This document shows positions 1 to 9,541 of a DNA stretch of 40,567 bases, piece after piece; position 1 is the stretch's first letter; each line of letters begins with the position of its first letter. Made by a program: the position numbers and the translations under genes. This DNA comes from Lysobacterales bacterium RIFOXYA1_FULL_69_10 (GTDB lineage Bacteria > Pseudomonadota > Gammaproteobacteria > Xanthomonadales > Xanthomonadaceae): the NCBI GenBank assembly GCA_001830245.1, contig MIDV01000053.1, positions 10,900 to 51,466 on the forward strand, read 5' to 3'. The notes under the pieces were generated by a model that had not been told where the DNA came from, searched no databases, and saw only the letters and a program-made list of their open reading frames with translations.

Positions 1-2
1 TC

Positions 3-176
3 AAGGCCCGCATCGCCCTGCTGGGCCTGGGCGCGCGCGTGGAGTCCGCGCAGATCGACGGCAAGACCGTCTACCGCGTGCGCATGGGGCCTTACGGCAC
101 CGCCACCGACCTGGCCGAGGCCAAGCGCAAGCTGTCCACCGGCGGGCTGGATTCGCTGGCAATCAAGGTGCAGTAA
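3..176 (+). CDS. SPOR domain-containing protein, C-terminal fragment (5' truncated by window edge)
   Basis: Frame 3 reads KARIALLGLGARVESAQIDGKTVYRVRMGPYGTATDLAEAKRKLSTGGLDSLAIKVQ-stop, a typical SPOR (FtsN-like) repeat ending. Confidence 0.8.
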   Translation, partial: KARIALLGLGARVESAQIDGKTVYRVRMGPYGTATDLAEAKRKLSTGGLDSLAIKVQ

Positions 177-241
177 CGCCGGGCGACCGGCGCGCGACTT
201 GCAGGCGACCTGCATACGGCGAACGTCATCGTGCTTCTCCG

Positions 242-350
242 CCCGTCATCCCCGCGAAGGCGGGGATCCAGTGGCGTTAGCCTCCTCGCCCCGGGGCTGG
301 ACACCGCGAACGTCGAGATGGATCCCGGCTTTCGCCGGGATGACGGATGA
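242..350. repeat. BIME-like inverted pair: CCCGTCATCCCCGCGAAGGCGGGGATCC ... GGATCCCGGCTTTCGCCGGGATGACGG
   Basis: Two REP-type hairpin units in opposite orientation in an intergenic region. Confidence 0.8.
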
Positions 351-509
351 CCGGTTATCGCCGCGCAGCCATCACGCGTGGACGTTGGGCTCCAAGCCGC
401 ATGCCGCCCATCCCCGCGACGCGCCCGGCCACTCCTCCCGCGCCGGCACGGTGACGACAGCCGGCAGGCCATTGCCTAGACTCGGCGCACCCCTCCACCA
501 GGACCGCGC

Positions 510-938
510 ATGCCCGCCTTCCGACTCGACACCCGCACCCTGACCGGCGGCGTGGTCGCACTGGCCCTGCTGCTGGCGTTCGACCTGTTCGCCTCGCTCG
601 CCGATGCCGACTGGAGCGTCGAGGTGCGCACGCCGTTCGGCCCGTTCTCGGTGGTCACGCTGGCGGTGACGTTCGTGGCGATGGCGGTCGGGGGCTGGGT
701 GGCGCGACGCGGGTTCACGTGGGTGGCGCTGGCGCTGACCGCGCTGACCTGGGTGACGGTGGTCGTGACACTGCTGGCGATTGCCGGCCCCGACAGCCCG
801 GCGCAGATGCGCAGCGTCGGCGGCGTGCTGCGCTACAACGCCGCGGCGATCGTGCTGGGGCTGGCGACGGCGTGGCTGGGTGCCTTGGTCGGGCAACGGC
901 TGGCGCAACGGCGCGCTACGGTGTCGGAACACGCGTAG
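510..938 (+). CDS. hypothetical integral membrane protein (about 4 TM)
   Basis: 142 aa ORF with several hydrophobic segments; ATG start; intergenic on both sides. Confidence 0.65.
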   Translation: MPAFRLDTRTLTGGVVALALLLAFDLFASLADADWSVEVRTPFGPFSVVTLAVTFVAMAVGGWVARRGFTWVALALTALTWVTVVVTLLAIAGPDSPAQMRSVGGVLRYNAAAIVLGLATAWLGALVGQRLAQRRATVSEHA

Positions 939-1064
939 CGCAGGACGCGTCCACGCGGCCCGCTTTCAAGCCCGGGACCACCATCCCAGGCACAACGTGT
1001 CGGTGCTTGCGGATGACGCAGGTCCCTCGCTGCGCCGGGACGACGCCTGGTCAGCGCGCCGCGG

Positions 1065-1949
1065 TTACGCGCCGCGCTTCAACCGGATCAGCGCCGAGGT
1101 ATCGGCATCGCCGTGCCCGCGCTCGACCAGCTCGGCGTAGTCGGCGGTGGCCTGGTCGAGCACCGTGGTGCGGATGCCCGTCTCGCGCGCGACCTGCTGC
1201 ACGATGCGCAGGTCCTTGAGCATGTGCGCGGACTTGAAGCCCGGGGTGAACTCGTCGCGCAGCATCGTTGCGCCGCGCTTGTCGAGGAACCAGTTGCCGG
1301 CCGCGCCCGCCATCAGCGTCGGGATCAGCCGCTCCGGGTCCAGGCCCAGCTTCTCGGCCAGCGCCAGGCCTTCGCACACGGCCTCGTTGATGCCGGCCAC
1401 CAGCACCTGGTTGACGGACTTGGTGGCCTGTCCGGCGCCGGTGTCGCCCATGTGCGCGATGCGCGCCGCGTACGCCTCCAGCACCGGACGCGCCTGCTCG
1501 ATGGCCGCTTCGTCGCCGCCGACCATGATCGACAGGCGCCCGGCGCGCGCGCCTTCAACGCCGCCCGACACCGGCGCGTCGACAAAACCAATCCCCTCCA
1601 CCGCCAGCATCGCCGCCGCACGTCGCGCGGTCTGCACCGATACGGTCGAGTGGTCGATCACGAGTGCGCCGCGCTTGAGCACCTTGGCCAGCGCGGCAAC
1701 GTTCTCCAGTACGTCCGCGTCCAGCGATACGCACAGCGCGACCACGTCGCAGTCGGCGAAGTTGTCGGCCGAGCGCGCCACGCGCACGCCCAGCTCGGAA
1801 GCGAACGCCTCGGCCTTGGACTGGGTGCGGTTGGCCACCACCACCAGCGCGCCGCGGGCGTGGAGGTGGCGGGCCATCGGCGCGCCCATGGCGCCCAGCC
1901 CGATGAAACCGGTCCGGGGGGTGGGGGGCGTGTCGATCGATTGGGTCAT
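1065..1949 (-). CDS. NAD(P)-dependent oxidoreductase, 3-hydroxyisobutyrate dehydrogenase / tartronate semialdehyde reductase family
   Basis: TGFIGLGAMGAPMARHL Rossmann motif, DAPVSGGVEGA and GAGQATKSVNQ motifs; start MTQSIDT. Confidence 0.9.
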   Translation of the reverse strand: MTQSIDTPPTPRTGFIGLGAMGAPMARHLHARGALVVVANRTQSKAEAFASELGVRVARSADNFADCDVVALCVSLDADVLENVAALAKVLKRGALVIDHSTVSVQTARRAAAMLAVEGIGFVDAPVSGGVEGARAGRLSIMVGGDEAAIEQARPVLEAYAARIAHMGDTGAGQATKSVNQVLVAGINEAVCEGLALAEKLGLDPERLIPTLMAGAAGNWFLDKRGATMLRDEFTPGFKSAHMLKDLRIVQQVARETGIRTTVLDQATADYAELVERGHGDADTSALIRLKRGA

Positions 1950-2096
1950 GGTTCGGTCCTGCCATGCGCGGCCGGGCCGCGCGGGGTTATCCAAGGGAAC
2001 AACGTGCCGACCGCGGCGAATCGGCCCCGGGTCGATCCGGGCGTCCGCGGCAGCGCTGCACGGTGGTGAACGTGCCGGCCGGGGCCGGCAGGGCGA

Positions 2097-4028
2097 TCAG
2101 TGGGTGGTGGCCTCGTCCAGCGGCGTGTCGTCCAGGTACGTGTACCCGGTGAGGCCGGTTTCAAGCGCGGCGGCCAGGCGCTGCGCCTCGTCGACGGGAA
2201 GGCCGGCAGCTTCGACGCGGGCGCGGTAGGCCGCGCGCAGGTCGTCCAGACCGTAGCCGACGTAGTCCAGCATCACGTCGGTCGTGTCGCCGCTGCGCTG
2301 CTGCACCAGCTGGTAGCCGTCGCCCGACGCATCCACGCGCACTTCCACCGCGTCGGTGTCGCCGAACAGGTTGTGGATGTCGCCGAGGATTTCCTGGTAC
2401 GCACCCACCAGGAAGAAGCCCAGCCGGTACGCCTCGCCCGGCTTCAGCGCATGCATCGCCAGCGAGGTGTTGAGCGATTCGTTCTCCACGTAGGTGTCGA
2501 TGCGGCCGTCCGAGTCGCAGGTCAGGTCGGCGATCACGCCGCGCCGCGCCGGCGCCTCGTCCAGGCGCTCGATCGGCACGATCGGAAACACCTGCTGGAT
2601 CGCCCAGACGTCGGGCATCGACTCGAACACGCTGAAGTTGACGAAGTACTTGTCGACCAGCCGCTGGTTGAGTTCGTCCAGCACCGGCTGGTGGCTCTTC
2701 TCCCCCGGGCTCAGGCGGCGGCGCACGCCGTGGACGATCGCGTAGAACAGGTCGTCGATGCGCGCGCGGTGCACCAGGTCGATCTGCCCCAGCGCGTACG
2801 CCGACAGGCCTTCGTTGTGGTGGTGCACGGCCTCGTGGAACAGCTCCACCGCCGGGCGCTCGCCCAGCTCGTCGTGGATCCCGCGCAGGTGGCGAACGAC
2901 CGCCGGCTCGTCGTCGTGGACTTCGGGCACGCGGCCCTCGGGGGCGCGCTCGACTTCCGAGACATTGGCCACCAGCACGGCGTGGTGCGCGGTCATCGCG
3001 CGGCCGCACTCGGTGACGATGCGCGGCTGCGGCAGGCCATATTCTTCGCAGGCCTCGGCCAGCGGCTGCACGATGTTGGACGCGTACTGGCCCAGGCCGT
3101 AGTTGATCGAGTAGTAGCTGCGCGAGCGCGTGCCTTCGTAGTCGATGCCCAGGCCGCCGCCGACGTCCATGTAGCGCACGTTCGCGCCCAGCTTCGACAG
3201 TTCGACGAAGTAACGCGTCGCCTCGCGCATGCCGTTGGCGATGTCGCGCACGTTGGAAATCTGGCTGCCCATGTGGAAGTGCAGCAGCTGCAGGCAGTCG
3301 GCCATGCCGGCGTCGCGCAGGCGCTTCCACAGGTCCAGCACCTGGCGCGGGCTGAGGCCGAACTTGGCCTTGTCGCCGCCGCTGTTCTGCCACTTGCCCG
3401 CGCCCAGCGAGGCCAGCCGCATGCGCACGCCCAGGCCGGGCTTCACGTCCAGCGCGGCCGCCTCTTCCATTACGAGCGACAGCTCGGAGGGCTTCTCGAC
3501 GACGATGAAGGTCTCCAGCCCCAGCTTGCGGCCGATCAGCGCCAGCCGGATGTACTCGCGGTCCTTGTAGCCGTTACAGACGATCAGCCCGCCCGGCTGG
3601 CTCAGCGCCAGCACCGCCATCAGCTCGGGCTTGCTGCCCGCTTCCAGTCCGAAGGCGGCCTGCGGATGCGCGGGATCGGCCGCGCCGCGCTCGGCCAGGG
3701 TGCCGGCCACGCCGCGGTGCTGGTTGACCTTGATCGGGTACACCGCGGTGTAGCCGCCGGCGTAGTTCCAGTCGGCCATCGCCTGGCCGAACGCGCGCTG
3801 CAGCTTGCCCAGGCGGTCGCCGAGGATGTCGGGGAAGCGCACCAGCAGCGGCAGGCGGGCGCCATCGGCGCGCGCGGCATCGACCACCTCGGGCAGCGCC
3901 ACGGTCGGGCCGGCCTCGCCACGCGGGCGCACGACCACCCGGCCGGCGCCATCGACGTCGAAATACCCCTCGCTCCAGTGCGGGACGGAGTAGGTGGCGC
4001 GGGCCTGATCGATCGACCAGTCGGACAT
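2097..4028 (-). CDS. speA: biosynthetic arginine decarboxylase
   Basis: 643 aa; YPIKVNQ PLP-lysine motif, GLEAGSKPELMAVLAL, HFHMGSQISN, DVGGGLGIDYEGT, CDSDGRID. Confidence 0.95.
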   Translation of the reverse strand: MSDWSIDQARATYSVPHWSEGYFDVDGAGRVVVRPRGEAGPTVALPEVVDAARADGARLPLLVRFPDILGDRLGKLQRAFGQAMADWNYAGGYTAVYPIKVNQHRGVAGTLAERGAADPAHPQAAFGLEAGSKPELMAVLALSQPGGLIVCNGYKDREYIRLALIGRKLGLETFIVVEKPSELSLVMEEAAALDVKPGLGVRMRLASLGAGKWQNSGGDKAKFGLSPRQVLDLWKRLRDAGMADCLQLLHFHMGSQISNVRDIANGMREATRYFVELSKLGANVRYMDVGGGLGIDYEGTRSRSYYSINYGLGQYASNIVQPLAEACEEYGLPQPRIVTECGRAMTAHHAVLVANVSEVERAPEGRVPEVHDDEPAVVRHLRGIHDELGERPAVELFHEAVHHHNEGLSAYALGQIDLVHRARIDDLFYAIVHGVRRRLSPGEKSHQPVLDELNQRLVDKYFVNFSVFESMPDVWAIQQVFPIVPIERLDEAPARRGVIADLTCDSDGRIDTYVENESLNTSLAMHALKPGEAYRLGFFLVGAYQEILGDIHNLFGDTDAVEVRVDASGDGYQLVQQRSGDTTDVMLDYVGYGLDDLRAAYRARVEAAGLPVDEAQRLAAALETGLTGYTYLDDTPLDEATTH

Positions 4029-4239
4029 CGGCGGGGACCGGGGGTGTCGGGGGGGAGGCGCATTCTACAGGCAGCCCCGGTGACGCCCGGTGGCGGCGCG
4101 TCCGGCATGCGCACGGCGCCCCGCAAGCACCCGCGCACGCCCGTGACCCGGCCGCGATGCCCGCTTCGCTACAATCCGCGCCCCTTTCATTCCCCCACGC
4201 CGCGGGCCGCGCCCGCCGCGCCCACGACAGGACCGCCCC

Positions 4240-5091
4240 ATGACCGAGCCCACCTGGCACTACGAGAACTTCGACACCACCGGTTCGGCCATCGGCTACC
4301 GCGTGACGCGCAAGCTCGACGAGGTGCAGTCGGACTTCCAGAAGATCGAGATCTTCGAGACCACCGACTGGGGCAACCTGATGCTGATCGACGGCGCGGT
4401 GATGCTCACCACGCGCGACAACTTCCTCTACCACGAGATGATGTCGCACCCGGCGCTGTTCACCCACGCGGCGCCGAAGAACGTCGTGATCATCGGTGGC
4501 GGCGATTGCGGCACGCTGCGCGAGGTGCTCAAGCACCCGGGCGTGGAGCGCGCCGTGCAGTGCGACATCGACGAACAGGTCACGCGCATGGCCGAGAAGT
4601 GGTTCCCGGAGCTGTGCGACTCCAACGAGGACGCGCGCGCGCAACTGCTGTTCGACGACGGCATCGCCTACATGAAGAACTGCGAGCCCGGCAGCGTCGA
4701 CGTGGTGATCGTGGACTCCACCGACCCGGTCGGCCCGGCCGAGGGCCTGTTCAACAAGGCCTTCTACGAGAGCTGCCACCGCGCGCTGAAGGACGACGGC
4801 ATCCTGGTGCAGCAGTCCGAGTCGCCGCTGGCGCTGCTGGACCTGATCCGCGCGATGCGCGCCGAGATGGGCAAGGCCGGCTTCGACGCCTTCCAGACCC
4901 TGCCCTTCCCGCAGCCGTGCTACCCGACCGGCTGGTGGAGCTGCACGCTGGCGCGCAAGGGCGGCCGCGGCTTCGACTTCCGCGAAGCCGACGCGCGCGG
5001 CAAGGCGTTCGACACGAAGTACTACAGCGCCGACACCCACCGCGGCGCGCAGTCGCTGCCGCCGTTCGTGGCGCAGGCGCTGGGCGGCTGA
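4240..5091 (+). CDS. speE: polyamine aminopropyltransferase (spermidine synthase)
   Basis: MLTTRDNFLYHEMMSHPALFTH, VVIIGGGDCGTLREVLKH, VVIVDSTDPVGPAEGLF motifs; divergent from speA. Confidence 0.95.
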   Translation: MTEPTWHYENFDTTGSAIGYRVTRKLDEVQSDFQKIEIFETTDWGNLMLIDGAVMLTTRDNFLYHEMMSHPALFTHAAPKNVVIIGGGDCGTLREVLKHPGVERAVQCDIDEQVTRMAEKWFPELCDSNEDARAQLLFDDGIAYMKNCEPGSVDVVIVDSTDPVGPAEGLFNKAFYESCHRALKDDGILVQQSESPLALLDLIRAMRAEMGKAGFDAFQTLPFPQPCYPTGWWSCTLARKGGRGFDFREADARGKAFDTKYYSADTHRGAQSLPPFVAQALGG

Positions 5092-5130
5092 TCAGCGGCG
5101 CGATGCCGGCGGGACCCATCCGCAAGCGTT

Positions 5131-5243
5131 GCAAATGATGGGTTGATGGAGCCAACCCATCCTGCGGCGGCCAATCGTGCCTTCGTAGGGTGGGTGGACC
5201 GCGTAGGGTAGGTGGAGCGAAGCGATACCCACCGGCACGCGAT
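5131..5243. repeat. REP/BIME-like repeat, GATGGGTTGATGGAGCCAACCCATC ... GTAGGTGGAGCGAAGCGATACCCACC type
   Basis: Inverted GGGTTG..CAACCC and related sequence to the element at 22363-22447. Confidence 0.6.
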
Positions 5244-5288
5244 GCCTGACGCCTGGAGGCCCTCCCCGGAAGGGGGCTACGCAAAAGC

Positions 5289-6521
5289 TCAACGCCTGTC
5301 GCAGAGCGTGCCGGCGCACGTCAGCGTGTTGAAGTCGTACAGCACCGAGTGGCCGAGATCGCCCGTGGGACGCGACACGCCCTTGGGCACAAAGAACGTC
5401 GCCGAGTGCGCGCCGTGCAGACCCGGCGGCAGTTCGAATGGCCTGAGCACCACGTAGCCGTTGTGCATCCGGATCTCCCCGGCCGGCTGCCCACCGGCCA
5501 CCGGCGGCACGTCCGCCGCGGGCACCGTTGCGCGTGCGGCCAGCCAGGCTTGGGCGTCTTCCGGCCGCGCCTCGCGTAACCACCCCTTGGACACCGCGTG
5601 GGCCAACCCCGCCTTTCCACCGGCCAGTCGCTCGGCCACCTTGAAGGCCTCGTCGGGCTTGGCCGATGCGGCGGTCGCCAGCGCGGCACCGCCCTGCAGC
5701 GCCTGGCCCACCACCACCCGCCCATCGCGCGCCGGGTACACCATGTCGACGGGCTGGCCGAACGCGCGGCGCGCCACCGGGTTGAGCGTTCCCGCCTTCT
5801 CGGCGGTGACGTAGAAGTAGCCGCACGGCCCCTTGTTGTCGTGCGTGCTCACCAGCACCGGCACGTGCTCGGGCAGCCCCGTCACCACCTGGTGGTGGTA
5901 GCCGCCCACCAGCACGGCTGCGATCGTGGTGCCCTGTGACCAGCCCACGTGCCAGACCACCGGGTCGTAACTGCCCAGCATCAGCGCCACGCGCGCGCCG
6001 GGCTCGTTGACGGCCACGTCGATGCGGCCGGCTTCGTGCCCGCTGCGGTCGATGTGCATGCCCAGCCTGCGCCCGCCATAGGCACCGGCCGCGTAGACCT
6101 TGAGGGGCGCACCGCCGCCGGTGGCCAGCGATGGGAAATCGCACGCCGTCGCCGTCGATGCCTGCGCCGGCGCCTGGAAGTCGAACGGCTTGGTCGCTTC
6201 TGATGGGGTTGCCGAACCGGGCGTCGCGGGAGGGCTCGTAGCGGTGGTGGGTGCACCTGCACGCACCGCTGTGCCGGCGCTCCCAGCGATCGGAGGCGCG
6301 GACAGTGCCGGCGCGGTATCGGTATCGGTATCGGTATCGGTATCGGTATCGGTATCGGTATCGGTATCGGTATCGGACGTCGGCGCGCCGGTCGCGGCCG
6401 GGGCATCGCCGGCCATCGCAGCACCGGGCAGGCGCGACAGCAGCACGCCGCCCGCCGTCAGCGCGATGGCCAGGCCGGCCACTGCAGCCATCCACCCCGC
6501 CAGCGGTGCCGGCCGGCTCAC
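5289..6521 (-). CDS. hypothetical secreted/membrane-anchored protein with (Thr-Asp)n linker
   Basis: N-terminal hydrophobic segment, then SDTDTD...TDTAP low-complexity linker and a conserved-looking C-terminal domain; GTG start overlaps the P-II stop. Confidence 0.7.
   Translation of the reverse strand: MSRPAPLAGWMAAVAGLAIALTAGGVLLSRLPGAAMAGDAPAATGAPTSDTDTDTDTDTDTDTDTDTDTAPALSAPPIAGSAGTAVRAGAPTTATSPPATPGSATPSEATKPFDFQAPAQASTATACDFPSLATGGGAPLKVYAAGAYGGRRLGMHIDRSGHEAGRIDVAVNEPGARVALMLGSYDPVVWHVGWSQGTTIAAVLVGGYHHQVVTGLPEHVPVLVSTHDNKGPCGYFYVTAEKAGTLNPVARRAFGQPVDMVYPARDGRVVVGQALQGGAALATAASAKPDEAFKVAERLAGGKAGLAHAVSKGWLREARPEDAQAWLAARATVPAADVPPVAGGQPAGEIRMHNGYVVLRPFELPPGLHGAHSATFFVPKGVSRPTGDLGHSVLYDFNTLTCAGTLCDRR
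6314..6373. repeat. Hexanucleotide tandem repeat (CGGTAT)x10
   Basis: Ten perfect consecutive copies counted in sequence, within CDS 5289-6521. Confidence 0.97.
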
Positions 6522-6856
6522 AACGCGTCCGCGTCCAGCTCGCCGGTGCGGATGCGCACGGCCCGGTCCAGTTCGTAGACGAAGATCTTGCCGTCGCCGA
6601 TCTTGCCGGTGCCGGCGGCCTTCATGATCGCCTCGACCACCGCGTCGGCCTGGTCGTCGGTCACGGCGACTTCCAGCTTGATCTTGGGCAGGAAGTCGAC
6701 GACGTACTCGGCGCCGCGGTACAGCTCGGTGTGGCCCTTCTGCCGTCCGAACCCCTTGACCTCGGTGGCGGTGATGCCGGCCACGCCGGTTTCGGCGAGT
6801 GCCTCGCGCACATCGTCGAGCTTGAACGGCTTGATCACGGCCATGACCATCTTCAT
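6518..6856 (-). CDS. glnK: P-II family nitrogen regulatory protein
   Basis: MKMVMAVIKPFKLDDVREAL...GFGRQKGHTELYRGAEYVVDFLPKIKLEVAV...GKIGDGKIFVYELDRAVRIRTGE; T-loop Tyr present. Confidence 0.93.
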   Translation of the reverse strand: MKMVMAVIKPFKLDDVREALAETGVAGITATEVKGFGRQKGHTELYRGAEYVVDFLPKIKLEVAVTDDQADAVVEAIMKAAGTGKIGDGKIFVYELDRAVRIRTGELDADAL

Positions 6857-7052
6857 CGGCGTCTCCGGTGCCTTGCGTGCGCCGCGCAGGATAGCGCGAA
6901 GCTCACGCGCCCCTGCGGCGGCGCCGGGTTAAAGTGCGCGGCCCCGCCGGCCGCTGCGGACTTCCCCGACACCACGGGGCGCACGAGGCCGATGGCCGCG
7001 CCACGGCGCGTTGGACACGCTGCGGGGCCGCGCCACTGGAGACACCCACGCC

Positions 7053-7328
7053 ATGATCGACCTCAACCCCATCGACGACCTCGCCCGCCGCCTCAGCAAC
7101 CTGGTACCACCCGGCCTGCGCGAGGGACGCGAGGAGCTGCAGCAGAACTTCCGCTCGGTGCTGCAGTCGGGGCTGGCCAAGCTCGACCTGGTGACGCGCG
7201 AGGAGTTCGAGGTGCAGCGCGCGGTGCTGCTGCGCACGCGCGAGAAGCTCGAGGCGCTGGAGCGCACCGTCGCAGCGCTGGAGGCCGGTGCCCCGGCCCG
7301 CCGCGCCGGCGACACCCCCGACGCCTGA
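7053..7328 (+). CDS. ubiK: ubiquinone biosynthesis accessory factor UbiK family
   Basis: MIDLNPIDDLARRLSNLVPPGLREGREELQQNFRSVLQSGLAKLDLVTREEFEVQRAVLLRTREKLEALE. Confidence 0.85.
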   Translation: MIDLNPIDDLARRLSNLVPPGLREGREELQQNFRSVLQSGLAKLDLVTREEFEVQRAVLLRTREKLEALERTVAALEAGAPARRAGDTPDA

Positions 7329-7338
7329 GCTTCCCCGC

Positions 7339-8841
7339 ATGAACCTGGCAGTCGTGCACAGCCGTGCACGCACGGGCGTGCGCGCGCCCGACGTGCGGGT
7401 GGAGGTGCACCTGGGCGGTGGCCTGCCGTCGATGTCGATCGTCGGCCTGCCCGAGGCGGCGGTGCGCGAGTCCAAGGATCGCGTGCGCGCGGCCATCCAG
7501 TGCGCGCAGTTCGAGTTCCCGCAGCGGCGCATCACCGTCAACCTGGCGCCTGCCGACCTGCCCAAGGACGGCGGGCGCTTCGACCTGCCGATCGCGCTGG
7601 GCATCCTGGCCGCGAGCGGGCAGGTGCCGCTGGAGGCGCTGCGCGGGGTCGAGTTCCTCGGCGAGCTGGGCCTGACCGGCGAGCTGCGCGCGGTGGAAGG
7701 CGTGCTTCCGGCGGCGATCGCGGCGGCCGACGCCGGCCATCGCCTCGTGGTGCCCGCCGGCAACGGGCCGGAGGCGGCGCTGGCCGGCCGCGTCGAAGCG
7801 CGCACCGCACGCACGCTGCTGGAGGTGTGCGCCATGCTGGCCGGGCAGAAGGCACTGCCCGAGGCGGTCGCCCCCGTACCCACGCGCGACATCGGGCCGG
7901 ACCTCGCGGACGTGCGCGGGCAGGCGCATGCGCGGCGCGCGCTGGAGATCGCCGCCGCCGGCGGTCACCACCTGCTGCTGGTCGGCCCACCCGGCTGCGG
8001 CAAGACGCTGCTGGCTTCGCGCCTGACCGGCCTGCTGCCGGAAGCCAGCGAGGAGGAAGCACTGGAGAGCGCAGCCATCGCCTCGATCAGCGGGCGCGGG
8101 CTTGACCCGGCGCGCTGGCGGCAGCGGCCTTATCGCAGCCCGCACCACACGGCCAGCGCGGTGGCGCTGGTGGGTGGCGGCGCGTTGCCGCGACCGGGCG
8201 AGATCTCCTTGGCGCACCACGGCGTGCTGTTCCTGGACGAACTGCCCGAGTGGGACCGCCACGCGCTGGAGGTGCTGCGCGAGCCGCTGGAATCGGGCGT
8301 GGTGACGGTATCGCGCGCGGCGCGCAGCGCCGAGTTCCCGGCGCGCTTCCAACTGGTCGCAGCGATGAACCCGTGTCCGTGCGGATGGGCGGGCGACCCC
8401 AGCGCGCGTTGCCGCTGCAGCAGCGACGCCATTCGCCGCTATCGCGGGCGCATCTCCGGCCCGCTGCTGGACCGCATCGACCTGCAGATTGAAGTGCCGC
8501 GCCTGCCGCCGGCCGAACTGCGCGCCGACGCGCCGCCCGGCGAACCCTCAGCGGCGGTGCGTGCTCGCGTCGAAGCCGCCCGGGAGTTGCAACACGCACG
8601 CGGTAGCATCACCAACGCCCGCATGCCGCAGGCGACGCTCAACGCCACGTGCGTGCTGTCAGCTGGCGACCAGGCCTTGCTTGAACGCGCCGTCGACGCG
8701 CTGCAGCTGTCGGCCCGGTCGATGCACCGCATCCTGCGGGTGGCACGGACCATCGCCGACCTGGCGGGCAGCGATTCGATCCTGACCCCGCACTTGAGCG
8801 AGGCAATTGGCTACCGCAAAGGGCTGACCCTCTGCTTCTAG
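7339..8841 (+). CDS. comM: YifB/ComM family Mg chelatase-like AAA ATPase
   Basis: GLPEAAVRESKDRVRAA, VGPPGCGKTLLASRL Walker A, RSPHHTASAVALVGGG, FLDELPEW, AAMNPCPCGW motifs. Confidence 0.95.
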   Translation: MNLAVVHSRARTGVRAPDVRVEVHLGGGLPSMSIVGLPEAAVRESKDRVRAAIQCAQFEFPQRRITVNLAPADLPKDGGRFDLPIALGILAASGQVPLEALRGVEFLGELGLTGELRAVEGVLPAAIAAADAGHRLVVPAGNGPEAALAGRVEARTARTLLEVCAMLAGQKALPEAVAPVPTRDIGPDLADVRGQAHARRALEIAAAGGHHLLLVGPPGCGKTLLASRLTGLLPEASEEEALESAAIASISGRGLDPARWRQRPYRSPHHTASAVALVGGGALPRPGEISLAHHGVLFLDELPEWDRHALEVLREPLESGVVTVSRAARSAEFPARFQLVAAMNPCPCGWAGDPSARCRCSSDAIRRYRGRISGPLLDRIDLQIEVPRLPPAELRADAPPGEPSAAVRARVEAARELQHARGSITNARMPQATLNATCVLSAGDQALLERAVDALQLSARSMHRILRVARTIADLAGSDSILTPHLSEAIGYRKGLTLCF

Positions 8842-9311
8842 CCGCCGGTGCAATCCCCACAGGCTGGCCGGCGGTTGATCCAGTCGATGGCTTCCTCGCG
8901 AATACGGTCGGCTTCGGCGCGGGTCTTGCAGATCGTTTCGCGCGTGCGCGTCCCGGTCAGCATCACCCTCTCGCATACCATTTCATCGCCGTCCTCCTGT
9001 TTCAGGGCCGCGAAGATCCACTCCAGGTCGTTGTTGACCCGCATACGGGGGCCCGGCCCGAGCTGGTCGGAGGTGGTCTTGCCTTCGATCAGCGACAACA
9101 CGCGGGCCTGCCGGTTGAGCAGGCGGTCGCGGGTGTGGGCCGGCAGCCGGTACTCGGGGTCTCCACTCTGGATGGCTTCGCGGATGCGGGCCTGCTGCTC
9201 GCGGATCTCCTCGAGTTGGACCGGGATGTGATCCACGTCCTGCGCCTGCAGCGATGATGCCGGCCATGCCGCCAGCAAGACCGCGGCAAGAATCCATGTA
9301 TATCTGCCCAT
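8838..9311 (-). CDS. secreted Cys/Gly-tail protein, paralog 1
   Basis: Signal peptide MGRYTWILAAVLLAAWPASSLQAQ; EEIREQQARIREAI; C-tail RRPACGDCTGG; similar to 15039-15524 and 15736-16221. Confidence 0.75.
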   Translation of the reverse strand: MGRYTWILAAVLLAAWPASSLQAQDVDHIPVQLEEIREQQARIREAIQSGDPEYRLPAHTRDRLLNRQARVLSLIEGKTTSDQLGPGPRMRVNNDLEWIFAALKQEDGDEMVCERVMLTGTRTRETICKTRAEADRIREEAIDWINRRPACGDCTGG

Positions 9312-9541
9312 CACCCACCTACCTTGTAGTAGAACGCAGTCCGGTGGCGCCCCCGGCACCCTCGCCGCCAGCGCAGCATACTGTAGCCCGCGCACGCCGC
9401 CGCGGCGCTCGCCGCAGCCCTGCTACGTGATGCCAGATTGGGCGCGCTCGGACGGCACAGCCCGCGAATCGCCTACTCGGCGCTGCCTGGATCACGACCC
9501 GGTCGTAGCGCGAGTTCCAAATTGCGGAAGCGGCGCGAGGG

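Noticed and set aside
92-472. 126-aa minus ORF over SPOR tail and the BIME
   Set aside because: Spans an intergenic repeat and is antisense to a SPOR domain; no supporting motif.
2100-5138. 1012-aa plus-strand ORF antisense to speA and running into speE
   Set aside because: Low-complexity His/Arg/Val/Gln composition typical of antisense frames in high-GC DNA; the opposite strand encodes clear speA and speE.
6251-7342. ORF with YRYRYR repeat (363 aa) and sister SVSVSV frame
   Set aside because: Alternative-frame translations of the CGGTAT hexanucleotide repeat; the minus-strand (TD)n frame has the signal segment, coupling to P-II and a coherent C-terminal domain.
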